Under the pieces are notes generated by a model that was not told the origin of the DNA, searched no databases, and saw nothing but the letters and a program-made list of their open reading frames with translations. A stretch of 64,000 nt of DNA from an uncultured Parabacteroides sp. (GTDB lineage: Bacteria; Bacteroidota; Bacteroidia; Bacteroidales; Tannerellaceae), in NCBI GenBank assembly GCA_944325345.1, contig CALUZV010000005.1, forward strand, positions 62,001 through 126,000, read 5' to 3'. Shown piece by piece: positions 8,866 to 17,559 of the stretch. Each line of letters starts with the position of its first letter. Position 1 is the first letter of the stretch. Made by a program: the position numbers and the translations under genes.

Positions 8866-10428
8866 TTATTCGACTTCCATTCTGTGGATTAATTCCCAGT
8901 TGTCGTTTACACGGAGAATCAAGTTCATATTTCTAGACAAGTCTTCCGGAATATCCGTATCAGGATTATAACCATCCGTTCCCTTTTCACCTACTGAATA
9001 CAAGTGGTTACGAACCAAGCTATAAGAATTAGCTTTTTCCTCACCTGAAGTAAGACCTGTAGGTTCACCATCTATATGATCCAATGTTACCATGTGAGCA
9101 TTATTACCAACCGTACCAATCTGAGGATCGTCTGACCGCAAATTGATATTCCATGTTCTGAGAACTTTCAAGCTAGTACCAGCCCTCAATGTTTTCTGGT
9201 CAGCATCTAATTGATCTTCTTCAATTGTAAAGTCATAACCAATCAACTGCAACTGCAAAGTATTCACTCCACTCTCTTTCTCAAATGGAATAATGAAATT
9301 ACCCGCAAAGACAGAACCCGGCTTGAAACCAGCAATTTCTTGGTTGTTTTCTGCCGGAGAAACCCAGTTATCACCATTTCCCTCCGCAGCATCTGCTTCA
9401 CCTAAAATACCATCACCTGTTACATCACCATTCGGGAACCAATCTTTCAAATCAATTGTATAGATAGAATAAGCATCTTTAGTTCCAGTTGTAGGCGCAG
9501 CATCATCTCCTGCAGTAGCGAAATAAGCATCTTTTTCAATAGTACTGTCTTGCCAACCATTGATTACATACATAGCATCACTCTCTTCTGCAGAAGTAAA
9601 GTCAGAGTTAAAATGAGCAAACATAATGGTATTGCTACGATTAGAAGCAACCAAACGAAGCTGCATTGAATTTGTAATCTTCTTATACTCCGCTGCATTA
9701 GCTTCCGCATTAGTCTGACCTTCAGCCATTGTGCTAAGCAAATCTGATTGGCCACCAAGTTTGAATACAGGGATATTAGTAAAGTAACCCATCAAACCAC
9801 TAACCTGACGATGCAAAGTCAAAACATTTGCCTCTGGGTTTGTTGTTAAATCAAATTCCCCTCCATCAAGTTTTAACGAAGCGATTTCTCCGGCAAAAAT
9901 TTCTTCACCTAAAGCATCGTTTGCTACTGTTGCTTTGAATATATTCCAGTCTCCTGTTTCTTTTGCAACATATTCTGTCAAATATGCATTTTCATTATAA
10001 ATACTTTCTGCTGGAGTTGTATAACCAACTGCATATACCTTATAAGATACTCCATCGGTTAATTTGCTCAACTCATCAACAGAAAGTTTCCAAGTTTGCT
10101 GCCGTCCATGCCCATCTGTTGTGTATTCAGTGCTATTGAGCATCCATGAAGGGAATGTTTTAGCTAAAGCAACTATTCCAGCATTAACAAAGAATACTTT
10201 AACCTCATCGATATCCTGCTTCGCTTCTGAGCTGTACAACGGACGACCAGCACGAGTAGTCAGACCATCACCAGAATTTGCAACCTGCAAAATGATTTCT
10301 GTACCCGATGTTTCTTCCGTCGGAGTTGTCTGCTCTCCGCCTACAATCGGATCCTCATCATTGTTACAAGACGCGAATGTCAGCAACCCTGCTGCCAACA
10401 TTCCAGCATAATAAAACTTCTTTTTCAT
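8866..10428 (-). CDS. Major fimbrillin (FimA/Mfa1-like pilin lipoprotein)
   Basis: 520 residues beginning with a lipoprotein signal (MKKKFYYAGMLAAGLLTFASC). The LTTRAGRP segment around residue 58 is the expected protease maturation site of type V fimbrillins; strands such as VKVFFVN and YKVYAVGYT follow. The C-terminus is RVNDNWELIHRMEVE. In this pilus class fimbrillin is exported as a lipoprotein, cleaved at the outer surface and assembled by donor-strand exchange using C-terminal or N-terminal strands. It lies 45 bases downstream of the broken anchor gene. Its DNA is AT-richer than the flanking OmpA/DUF3575 genes. It is the only full-length fimbrillin in this operon and hence the probable shaft subunit. 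Confidence 0.8.
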   Translation of the reverse strand: MKKKFYYAGMLAAGLLTFASCNNDEDPIVGGEQTTPTEETSGTEIILQVANSGDGLTTRAGRPLYSSEAKQDIDEVKVFFVNAGIVALAKTFPSWMLNSTEYTTDGHGRQQTWKLSVDELSKLTDGVSYKVYAVGYTTPAESIYNENAYLTEYVAKETGDWNIFKATVANDALGEEIFAGEIASLKLDGGEFDLTTNPEANVLTLHRQVSGLMGYFTNIPVFKLGGQSDLLSTMAEGQTNAEANAAEYKKITNSMQLRLVASNRSNTIMFAHFNSDFTSAEESDAMYVINGWQDSTIEKDAYFATAGDDAAPTTGTKDAYSIYTIDLKDWFPNGDVTGDGILGEADAAEGNGDNWVSPAENNQEIAGFKPGSVFAGNFIIPFEKESGVNTLQLQLIGYDFTIEEDQLDADQKTLRAGTSLKVLRTWNINLRSDDPQIGTVGNNAHMVTLDHIDGEPTGLTSGEEKANSYSLVRNHLYSVGEKGTDGYNPDTDIPEDLSRNMNLILRVNDNWELIHRMEVE

Positions 10429-10473
10429 TGTAATTTAAACATTTAGTTAATAAAATAGTAATCTTATTCGTTT

Positions 10474-11510
10474 TCAATTAATCTCCATATTGTGTAAGCC
10501 CTCCCAATTATCGTTCACGAGGATATAAATCTTGAACTTACTGTTGCCCTCGGGGATATCGGGGTCGGGCGTCGGGATGTCCGGGTCGTCGGGGTCTGGT
10601 TCCGGTTCGGGTTCAGGCTCCGGTTCCGGCTCGGGGATGTCGCCCCCGCCGCGTTCGTAGATATAGCGGAGAATAGTCAGCTCGTTACGCCGCATGGAGA
10701 TGCGGATATCCTCGGGCGCAATCCAGCTATAAGTGTTCGCGGCACGGAGGAGCGAGCGATAGGCGCTATAATCGTAGAAGTTGATGCTGAGGTTCGAGTT
10801 GTCGATGTCCGTCGAAGGGCAGAGGAGCGTCTTCGTCAGGATTTCATTCGGCTCTTGCCAGAGCGTATCGGTGTGCACCAGCGCCTCCTTGCCGTAGGTG
10901 AAGCTGCCGGTAACGTAGGCAAAGACATCGGTGATGTCCTTGGTCGAGAAGTCGATATGGTCCGGCAGGTTCTCGGCGCGGACGATGAGCTTGCCCTTGA
11001 CGCGCTCCAGCTCGACAGTGTAGTCGTAGGTATGCTCGTCGTAGAGGAGCGTATCAGACTGGAGGTAGATGTCGTTGCCTCGGCATTGTAGAGGTGGAGG
11101 TCGGAGGCGGTAGGATTATCGCCCAGCGGCCTTTCGCTCTGCAGGTTGCCCCAGACCGTGATGATATACGAACCGAAAGGCAGGTCGTCGGGGAAAGAGA
11201 CCGAGATTGTGCGGTCGCCACTCGTAACCTGCTGGACGGTCTGCTCCTGCACCACAGCGCCGGTAGCGGCATCGTGCAAGATATAATATAAGGTAGAGAC
11301 GTAGCGGTTGAAAGGCAAGTCCTCGGCGAGACGCTCCTCGTAGCCCAGACGTTCTGCCCCGTCGATATTGAAATAGTTCTTGTCCTTCACGGCGATGTTC
11401 ACGTGCAGCGGGGGACAAAGCGCTATCTCGTCGCGGATGCAAGAGGCAAGGGCGAGGATGGCGGCGAGGGCCAAGGCCGCTCTATACATTATATTATATA
11501 TATACTTCAT
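10474..11510 (-). pseudogene. FimB/Mfa2-type fimbrial anchor lipoprotein, broken by a one-base frameshift
   Basis: The first part (from ATG 11510) encodes a lipoprotein signal (lipobox LASC at residues ~20-24) and a Mfa2/FimB core with CPPLHVNIAV, YYILHD and YIITVWGN. Near 11077-11078 the frame is lost: the coding strand reads GCC GAG GC AAC GAC, one base short. A neighbouring frame then continues seamlessly with NDIYLQSDTLLYDEH to the stop at 10474. Only one base added there restores a protein of about 345 residues. The restored C-terminus has a Pro-Glu linker (PEPEPEP) and ends VNDNWEGLHNMEIN, nearly the same ending as the adjacent fimbrillin. In this pilus class Mfa2/FimB anchors the shaft and limits its length. 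Could also be a sequencing error. Confidence 0.7.
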
Positions 11511-11515
11511 GTTCA

Positions 11516-13156
11516 TCATTTATAATTCATAATTTGCTTCAGTTCTCTGACTTCCGGCACATTGTCGTCCAATCCCGCGAGAATCTCCTTCGCCTTCTCC
11601 CTCTCCCCTACCTGGAGGGCAAGGATAGCGGCATTGAGGTCGGCAAACGGGAGGAGCAGGCGGTAAGCCTCGTCCGTCTCGCCCTGCGCGGCAAGAAGGA
11701 GACCGAGGTTGTAACGCGCCTCGGGGACAGACTGATGCTGCCGAAGGATGCGCACGGCGTCGGCATCCCGGCCGTCGGCGATGAGGGCAGCTGCCCGCGT
11801 ATTGGCTGCCGCGCTGTTGTCCGTCCCCTCGAGGGAGGCGGAGGCGGCAAGAGCCTCGGGCGTCTCACCCCGCTGGAGGTAATAGAGCGCCAAGTTGTTG
11901 GCAGCCACTACGGAACGGGGGTAGTATTTCAAGGTCGTGCGGTAAACACCGGCACGGTCGTCGTCATTCTCGGTGAGCGTCGCCACGCGGAGCAACTCTT
12001 CTTCGTTGAAGGCATCGGGACGGCGGCGGTAGAGGGCGAGCATCTCGGCGTCGGAGGTGAAACTCTTCACCGTATAAGCATAGCGGTACTCGACGACACG
12101 ATCCTTCTGCAAGTAATTGTCCTTTATGCGGTTCCAGCACGGGAGGCGGCGGATGTGGTATTCCTGCACATCGTCGTTCTCGTCGGCATATTTCTCAAGG
12201 ATAGCCTCCACGCGGTCGGCATCCTTGTCCCCGGCACGGCGCATAGCCTCCAAGACCGGCGTCCAACCCTCGGGGCGGGAACTTACCGTAATCTTGCGCT
12301 CGATGGCGGCGGGGATATCCAGCCGTTCGACCAGCCAACGCTTGGCGGAGAGGGCACGGTTGCGCGACAGTTCCGTGTTGAAAGCCAACGAACCGTCGGC
12401 GGAAGCGATACCTGTGATATCCAAGTTATTCAATATAGAAAGCGAGTCTTGCAAGACCGGGGCAAGGGTTTCGACCATGCCCTCCATCTCCTCGCGGTTG
12501 TTGCCCATCTCGGGATTGATGTCGAAGCGGTTGATGACGAACTGGAGGTTTGCCACGCCCTTGCCCTCGCGGACTTTCGGACGGACGACGAAATCCGATT
12601 CGAGGGCAACCAGCTTCGTCTCTTTCCTCAAGAGCGAGAGCGGATTGCGGATGCTGGCAAGGAGGAGCGTATCGACACCGGAGCATTCCCCGCACCCATC
12701 GTTGGAGACGACGGCACGCAAGGAGCCGGACTTCAGGCCCTCGGGGAATTGGATTTCAGCCCGGTAAGGCACACGGAAAGCCCGCGTGTGATCGACTTCC
12801 TTGGCGACAGCCGCGTAAGGATCGGAAAAGCCGTCGAGCACTTCGAGACGTTCCACTTTCTTTCGATAGACGGATTCATCAAGAACCACAGGGGCATACT
12901 CCTGAAGGACGGACGAATCCGCCGACAGCAGTTGCGGTGTGATAACAAGTCGCGAACGTTTGCTGAAGTAGTTAGCTGGGATACGGAAAGATGCATTAAC
13001 TTCAGCCCGCTCAGACACATCCGGTAGCAGTAGCAATCCCGAAGGCTCGACGGTGATTTGTCCTTTTTGCGAAGTTCCGCAAGCAGCAAGCAGGCAAGCC
13101 GAGGCTGCCATGCCCGCAATCCAAATGAATCTATGTTGTTTCCTCTTATTATCCAT
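11516..13156 (-). CDS. OmpA-like domain lipoprotein with TPR-like C-terminus (DUF3868 type), pilus locus
   Basis: 546 residues. It has a lipoprotein signal with lipobox LLAAC near residue 26. Residues ~1-200 resemble the DUF3868 region found upstream of Bacteroidales fimbrial genes. Residues ~205-300 look like an OmpA/MotB-type peptidoglycan-associated fold (FVINRFDINPEM ... LDITGIASADGS ... LSRNRALSAKRWL). The last ~170 residues are Ala-rich helical pairs (AANNLALYYLQRGETPEA) typical of TPR. The stop overlaps the region just before the start of the FimB-like gene, so the genes are coupled. A scaffolding role between cell wall and pilus is inferred. Confidence 0.75.
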   Translation of the reverse strand: MDNKRKQHRFIWIAGMAASACLLAACGTSQKGQITVEPSGLLLLPDVSERAEVNASFRIPANYFSKRSRLVITPQLLSADSSVLQEYAPVVLDESVYRKKVERLEVLDGFSDPYAAVAKEVDHTRAFRVPYRAEIQFPEGLKSGSLRAVVSNDGCGECSGVDTLLLASIRNPLSLLRKETKLVALESDFVVRPKVREGKGVANLQFVINRFDINPEMGNNREEMEGMVETLAPVLQDSLSILNNLDITGIASADGSLAFNTELSRNRALSAKRWLVERLDIPAAIERKITVSSRPEGWTPVLEAMRRAGDKDADRVEAILEKYADENDDVQEYHIRRLPCWNRIKDNYLQKDRVVEYRYAYTVKSFTSDAEMLALYRRRPDAFNEEELLRVATLTENDDDRAGVYRTTLKYYPRSVVAANNLALYYLQRGETPEALAASASLEGTDNSAAANTRAAALIADGRDADAVRILRQHQSVPEARYNLGLLLAAQGETDEAYRLLLPFADLNAAILALQVGEREKAKEILAGLDDNVPEVRELKQIMNYK

Positions 13157-13174
13157 GTTTACCTTCCTTATACC

Positions 13175-13711
13175 TTAAAATATATACACCAGCGAGATGG
13201 CAGCCTGCGTAGGGCCCACGTAGTTCTTGTGTTTGTTTTCGTGGCACTTCTCGCAGTAGATGCGGTCGCTCTCCTTATACCACAGGCGGGCATAGCCGAG
13301 ACCGACGGACGCCTCCAGGTTCCAGTGCGGCGAGAGAATCCAGTTATATCCGTAGGAGATGCCGCCGCCCGCCAGGTAACCGTCGTAGCGTTTGTCCTTG
13401 AAGCCGCCGAAGAACTGCGCACCGTGGAGATGGAGACCGAGGTAATGTCCCTCGAACTTCTCGCACAGCCAATAGCGAACCTCGGGCTGGGCGAGCCAGA
13501 AGTGCATCTTCTTGTCGTCGGCAAACGTCCAGGGGTTATAAGCTGCGAGCAGGTTGAGCGTTACCTTCTGGCTCAACGCGACCTCGACAGCAGCGTTCGG
13601 CGTGGTGAGCGCCCAATAGAGTGCGTTCGTTTTGACGGCCACGTCTTGTGCGTTTAAGGTGCGTACCGCCAGCGCGATAGCGAAGACCAACCAATAGATA
13701 TGCCTTTTCAT
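13175..13711 (-). CDS. DUF3575 outer-membrane beta-barrel-like protein, first gene of the pilus operon
   Basis: 178 residues from ATG 13711, chosen because a Sec signal (MKRHIYWLVFAIALAVRTLNAQ) starts there and the promoter -7 box lies 49 bases upstream; the longer frame to 13780 would run through the promoter. The mature protein has KTNALYWALTTPNAAVEVAL, LLAAYNPWTF, YWLCEKFEGHYLG and GGGISYGYNW. These are alternating strands with aromatic girdles, characteristic of DUF3575, a family that typically leads type V pilus loci. Expected location is the outer membrane. The stop lies 18 bases from the OmpA-like gene. Confidence 0.8.
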   Translation of the reverse strand: MKRHIYWLVFAIALAVRTLNAQDVAVKTNALYWALTTPNAAVEVALSQKVTLNLLAAYNPWTFADDKKMHFWLAQPEVRYWLCEKFEGHYLGLHLHGAQFFGGFKDKRYDGYLAGGGISYGYNWILSPHWNLEASVGLGYARLWYKESDRIYCEKCHENKHKNYVGPTQAAISLVYIF

Positions 13712-13759
13712 CTCTTGCTTTCCTATTACGATGTATAAATTTATTTCCGTTTTCGGGTG

Positions 13760-13767
13760 CAAAGGTA
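13760..13767 (-). promoter_or_regulatory. Bacteroidota promoter -7 box (TACCTTTG) for the pilus operon
   Basis: The minus strand reads TACCTTTG followed by CACCCG, matching TAnnTTTG. The start of the DUF3575 gene is 49 bases downstream. The palindromic 21-bp array lies about 100 bases upstream. Confidence 0.7.
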
Positions 13768-13870
13768 CGGCGGTGCACAAGTTCAGCTTTTACGATTTCT
13801 TATCAAAAACTTTCGATTTTTTGACACCCCCCTGAAGAAGTAAGTAAATAGGTGCCGAAGAAAAGTATAA

Positions 13871-13954
13871 ACGACAGTGTGGTTTGTAAAAACGACTGTG
13901 TTGTCTGTAAAAACGACACTGCCGTTTGTAGAGACGACAGTGTCGTTTACAGAA
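13871..13954. repeat. 21-bp palindromic tandem array upstream of the pilus promoter (four units)
   Basis: Units begin at 13871, 13892, 13913 and 13934. The core approximates the palindrome AACGACAGTGTCGTT with TTTGTAAA linkers. The gap 13712-14101 otherwise holds two divergent promoters and one inverted repeat. Confidence 0.85.
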
Positions 13955-13998
13955 TAAGTCCAATCCAAAGACAAAAAGCGAGACGGTAGATAAAAAAA

Positions 13999-14026
13999 CT
14001 TTTATAGAAAAAAACTTCTATAAAAG
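13999..14026. promoter_or_regulatory. Perfect 11-bp inverted repeat upstream of the ATPase promoter
   Basis: CTTTTATAGAA (13999-14009) and TTCTATAAAAG (14016-14026) are exact inverses around a 6-base A-rich spacer, 25 bases before the -7 box at 14051. It could be an operator or a terminator-like hairpin; the position favours an operator. Confidence 0.5.
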
Positions 14027-14050
14027 GAATCTTATCTTAGGGACATTGAT

Positions 14051-14058
14051 TACCTTTG
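14051..14058 (+). promoter_or_regulatory. Promoter -7 box (TACCTTTG) for the ATPase pair
   Basis: TACCTTTG matches TAnnTTTG; the first start codon (14102) is 43 bases downstream. Confidence 0.65.
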
Positions 14059-14101
14059 TATCAACAATTCATAAGGGAAATCCATAAACGACAAAAAGAT
14101 C

Positions 14102-14323
14102 ATGTGCATTTCAAATAAAATAGGCCCTCCCGTTGAAGGAGAAGACTTTTTCGGCAGAGAGAAGGAGATACGTCTTGCCAACAGGCTGTTAGACGGGAAG
14201 CATTCCCTATTGCTGTCGGCACCACGGCGTATCGGGAAATCCTCCTTGGCTAAAAAACTGATTGACGAGAAAAAGCAGCAAGGATGGAAAAGGGACTATT
14301 GGTTTGACACATTTATTCTATGA
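14102..14323 (+). CDS. N-terminal stub of an AAA/archaeal-type ATPase, translationally coupled to the next gene
   Basis: Only 73 residues. It has the characteristic start of a large Bacteroidales ATPase family (IGPPVEGEDFFGREKEI) and a P-loop-like SAPRRIGKSSLAKKL, but the sequence stops soon after the Walker A helix, with no Walker B or sensor regions. Its stop overlaps the next start in ATGA (14320-14323). The family is normally several hundred residues long, so this is a truncation. It either serves now as a leader for the second ATPase or is a recombination scar. Not expected to hydrolyse ATP on its own. Confidence 0.6.
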   Translation: MCISNKIGPPVEGEDFFGREKEIRLANRLLDGKHSLLLSAPRRIGKSSLAKKLIDEKKQQGWKRDYWFDTFIL

Positions 14324-15270
14324 ACATTCATAAAATAGATATTACGATTAACGACGGCTTGATTACCTCTTTCTTCGATTATCTGAAAAAAGAAGGGATA
14401 AACAAAACCGCACAACCGCACCTGATCGTAGGAGAAAGCGGAAGCGGTAAGACATTCCTGCTCAAAAGGTTATTTTCCGAAATCAAGAAAGAGCCAACCA
14501 TGCCGCTGACGCCTGTATTTATTGAAGGCAAAACGCTTTTTTCAACCGAAGATTTATGGAAACGCTGCGCCGCCATCATGCAAATCCAGACAGACACCCA
14601 GTCTTTCGAGGATTTATTATCATGGCAGAAAGCACATTCGCGCAGGATAGTGCTTATGGTCGATAATATCCAGTACTATTTCAATAGGACGGGGGACGAT
14701 GAGCATTTCAATTTAAGGGGGAAGCTAAACAAGGCCGGCGCGCCTATTGTCATGGCGACCTCCGATAAAGTATTGCCAGCATTCACAGACTATAAGGCGG
14801 CATTCTTCGACGGCTTCAAGATATCCTATATAAAATCTCTCACACCATCAGATATCCAGAAGGCCGCACCCACAGATACAGATATCATGCGCTTGGAAAA
14901 GCTGATGTCCTATTTGCCTAAAACACCACGTTCGTTGTATATTGCCCTTGGAATTCTTGAAAATTCCAACGACCCGGAAACAGATATTACACTCTTGGAG
15001 GACTATTTCTCACTCTATTGCCAGACGGAGTACGACGGCTGCGTTGTTCAAGTCCAAAAGATACTTGCAGCACTGGCCACGATGGAAAACGGAGGCACCT
15101 TGCAGGATATTCGTACAGCAACAGGACAAGGGAACGGAAAGCTGTCGCCCTATCTGAAATCAATGATAGACAAGAAACTCATCAACAAAGAAGCAAAGAC
15201 CCTGCGGGGAGGAAGATATACCATAGCCAATCCGCTGTTGAAACTATGGCTTCAAGACAGCAGACTTTAA
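14320..15270 (+). CDS. AAA/STAND-like ATPase with C-terminal winged helix
   Basis: 316 residues. Walker A is GESGSGKT (about residues 38-45); Walker B-like RRIVLMVDN is near residue 110. The last ~70 residues (ILAALATMENGGTLQDI ... GKLSPYLKSMIDKKLI ... ANPLLKLWL) look like the winged-helix end of STAND-like/DUF234-type ATPases. The first codons overlap the stop of the upstream stub, so translation is probably coupled. It is isolated from other genes by a promoter on one side and a hairpin terminator on the other. The substrate and role are unknown; such ATPases are often linked to stress or conflict responses, but nothing here proves that. Confidence 0.65.
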   Translation: MNIHKIDITINDGLITSFFDYLKKEGINKTAQPHLIVGESGSGKTFLLKRLFSEIKKEPTMPLTPVFIEGKTLFSTEDLWKRCAAIMQIQTDTQSFEDLLSWQKAHSRRIVLMVDNIQYYFNRTGDDEHFNLRGKLNKAGAPIVMATSDKVLPAFTDYKAAFFDGFKISYIKSLTPSDIQKAAPTDTDIMRLEKLMSYLPKTPRSLYIALGILENSNDPETDITLLEDYFSLYCQTEYDGCVVQVQKILAALATMENGGTLQDIRTATGQGNGKLSPYLKSMIDKKLINKEAKTLRGGRYTIANPLLKLWLQDSRL

Positions 15271-15310
15271 AGAAGAAACTTGTCCCCCTGTCAGGCGACA
15301 AGCTTCTTCT
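15271..15310. terminator. Bidirectional hairpin between convergent genes
   Basis: AGAAGAAACTTGTC (15271-15284) pairs with GACAAGCTTCTTCT (15297-15310), 13 of 14 positions, with A/T-rich ends. It lies directly after the ATPase stop and before the AraC gene stop at 15332. Confidence 0.65.
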
Positions 15311-15331
15311 CCAGGCCATAAGGAATAAAGA

Positions 15332-16183
15332 TTACCGATCCCTCCCCCGAATCTGTTTCGGCGACTTGCCAAACTTCCGTCGGCAAAAGGCGGTGAAATA
15401 AGAGGGGGAAGAGAAATTGTATTCGAGGGATATCTCGCTGAAGGTCTTATGCGATGTCTGGATTTCGTGCAAGATGTCGCCCGCACGCTGCTCCTCCATC
15501 CACTGCGCAGCCGACATGAAGAAGGCTTTCTTGAAATGGCGGTTGAAAGTAACCACGGACATATTGACCAGCGCAGCCAACTCCTGCAAGTCCTTCGCCT
15601 TACGGTAGTTCGACAAGACCAAGTCTTTAAACTCCATCTCGTTGCACAGGATAGGATAGAAAAAGCCAGCCAGCTCTTCCCGAGTGTAATACGCCTGCAA
15701 CAGGAGAAACAATTCCTCACGCTTGGACTGGTGGTAGCGAAGGCAATTCAAGCCGTCGTTCAGGCAATCGACCATAAGGAAAAGGAAATCGTTGAGGCGT
15801 TTCCGGACAGGCAAGATGGAATAATCATAGACAATGGAAGAGATATCGACCTTCGTGATAAGGTCTCCCAACGCATGACGGTCGCACAACCGCATATTGT
15901 TATCCACTATACAACGAAGGACCAAGGTGTTTTCCTGGGCATAGGCATTAATACGGGAACCCTTGGGAAGAAAAGCAAAATGACCGGCCGGCACAAGCAT
16001 TCCCTTGTAGATGCCGCAGTCAATCACCAACTCACCCTCTAACACAAAAACAATGACCGAGGAAGTCATATCCCTCGAGCGCAAAGAGTTTTTCTCTTTG
16101 GAACGGACGGAACGGAAAATCGCAGTCCCAGGCGATGCGTACCGAACGCACTTCTGATGATCTGAAGAATACAGTAAACTCAT
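15332..16183 (-). CDS. AraC-family transcriptional regulator
   Basis: 283 residues. An N-terminal cupin-like sensor (SVIVFVLEGELVIDCG ... VPAGHFAFLPKGSRI) is followed, from about residue 185, by two helix-turn-helix units: LQELAALVNMSVVTFNRHFKKAF and FSEISLEYNFSSPSYFTAFCRRKFGKSP. The second is the canonical AraC signature. It is the likely regulator of the fructan module just upstream on the same strand, though it may have its own transcript: 181 bases separate them and include a strong hairpin. Three copies of ATTATTT lie at 16194-16214 before the start codon. Confidence 0.85.
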   Translation of the reverse strand: MSLLYSSDHQKCVRYASPGTAIFRSVRSKEKNSLRSRDMTSSVIVFVLEGELVIDCGIYKGMLVPAGHFAFLPKGSRINAYAQENTLVLRCIVDNNMRLCDRHALGDLITKVDISSIVYDYSILPVRKRLNDFLFLMVDCLNDGLNCLRYHQSKREELFLLLQAYYTREELAGFFYPILCNEMEFKDLVLSNYRKAKDLQELAALVNMSVVTFNRHFKKAFFMSAAQWMEEQRAGDILHEIQTSHKTFSEISLEYNFSSPSYFTAFCRRKFGKSPKQIRGRDR

Positions 16184-16289
16184 AGTAGCGTCTATTATTT
16201 ATTATTTATTATTTGTTCTTTAAGTTTTGCAATCCAATGAACACACTGGAGTATGCTATTTCCGTATCCGTTTGCAAAAATAACAAAAT

Positions 16290-16345
16290 AGATAATCCGG
16301 AATAACAAAAAGAGCTGAAAATTCTTCTTTTATTCCGGATTATCT
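16290..16345 (-). terminator. 15-bp perfect inverted repeat after the MFS gene
   Basis: AGATAATCCGGAATA (16290-16304) and TATTCCGGATTATCT (16331-16345) are exact inverses, 19 bases beyond the MFS stop. It probably ends the fructan transcript. Confidence 0.6.
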
Positions 16346-16364
16346 TCCAAGAAAGGCAAAATCC

Positions 16365-17534
16365 CTACTTTTCCCGACGTACGACCGGTATCAAGCCCAA
16401 CAAATAGACGACACCAATGGCCATCACGACGACCGCACCGACCTGGGAAAGCATCCAGTCGCTCAGCACGCCCATCAGGAGCGGGAATATCGTTCCGCCG
16501 AAAAGTCCCATAATCATCAAACCGGAAACTTCGTTCTTCCGGTCCGGGCGGTGGAGCAAGGCACGCGAGAACATCATCGAAAAGACATTGGAGTTGCCCA
16601 TGCCCACCAACGCGATGCAAGCATACAGCGCCATCAACGAATCGAGGAAGAACATCCCGCCGACACCCAACGCCATCATCACGACACTGACCAGAAAGAC
16701 GTGCTTCATCGGATAACGGGCAAGGAAGAAAGCCCCGCTGAAGCAACCGATGGTACGGAAAAGGAAGTAAACACTTGTGGCAAAACCAGCCTCGGCCAAC
16801 GACATACCCAGACGCTCCATCAGCAACTTCGGCGCCGTCGTATTCAGACCGACATCGATACCCACATGACAGATAATGCCGATGAACGAAAGCAAGATAA
16901 CCCGGTCGCTCAGCAAAGCAAAGCAATCGGCGAAGGAAGAACTACGCTCGGCACTGTGATCCGGCTCCTTCACCTCCGTAACCGCCAGGATAACCAATGC
17001 CGCCACCCCGATAGCCAGGAAGATAAGGTAGAGGATACGCCAGTTTCCGAAGCTAACCGCCGCCCAACCTGCGATAATCGGCGCGAGGAAGGAAGCAATC
17101 GCCTTGACAAACTGCCCGAAGGTCAGCGAACTCGCCAAGCGGTCGCCCGAAACGATATTCGAAAGCAAGGGATTCAGAGACACCTGCATCAGTGTATTCC
17201 CAATCCCAAGAAGCGAGAAAGACACCAGCATGGACGCAAAACTATAATTCAGCAACGGCAGCAGCAATGCCAAAGCCGTTACGACCAAGCTGAGAAGCAC
17301 CGTCTTCTTCTGTCCGATACGGTTCATCAACATCCCCGTGGGGACGGAGAAGACCAAGAACCAGAAGAAAACCATCGAAGGGAAAAGATTCGCCATCGTG
17401 TCGGAGAGACCGAAGTCCGCCTTCACGTAGTTCGTCGCTATGCCCACCAAATCGACGAAGCCCATCGCAAAGAAAGCCAACATGATGGGGACTATCGCCA
17501 TGAGAAATTTCTTATCCATCTTAAACGTATTCAA
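16365..17534 (-). CDS. MFS monosaccharide permease (FucP-like), probable fructose importer
   Basis: 389 residues, almost all hydrophobic, with about 12 membrane segments. The N-terminus (MLAFFAMGFVDLVGIATNYVKADF) and GMLMNRIGQKKTVLLSL, a variant of the MFS loop 2-3 motif, fit the FucP-type sugar/proton symporters used by Bacteroidales for monosaccharides released in the periplasm. An in-frame ATG at 17519 is an alternative start. Together with the kinase 25 bases upstream and the GH32 enzyme beyond it, the transported sugar is most likely fructose, as in known levan/inulin loci. No SusC/SusD pair is present in the window. Confidence 0.78.
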   Translation of the reverse strand: MNTFKMDKKFLMAIVPIMLAFFAMGFVDLVGIATNYVKADFGLSDTMANLFPSMVFFWFLVFSVPTGMLMNRIGQKKTVLLSLVVTALALLLPLLNYSFASMLVSFSLLGIGNTLMQVSLNPLLSNIVSGDRLASSLTFGQFVKAIASFLAPIIAGWAAVSFGNWRILYLIFLAIGVAALVILAVTEVKEPDHSAERSSSFADCFALLSDRVILLSFIGIICHVGIDVGLNTTAPKLLMERLGMSLAEAGFATSVYFLFRTIGCFSGAFFLARYPMKHVFLVSVVMMALGVGGMFFLDSLMALYACIALVGMGNSNVFSMMFSRALLHRPDRKNEVSGLMIMGLFGGTIFPLLMGVLSDWMLSQVGAVVVMAIGVVYLLGLIPVVRREK

Positions 17535-17559
17535 ATTACTACGGTTATACCCTCAACAT

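Noticed and set aside
11534-13027. 497-codon open frame on the plus strand
   Set aside because: It is antisense to the OmpA-like/TPR lipoprotein gene, which has a lipobox and family motifs; the plus frame has none.
13783-13974. Short minus-strand frame with repeated VVFT-type peptides
   Set aside because: It is only the translation of the 21-bp palindromic array upstream of the pilus promoter.
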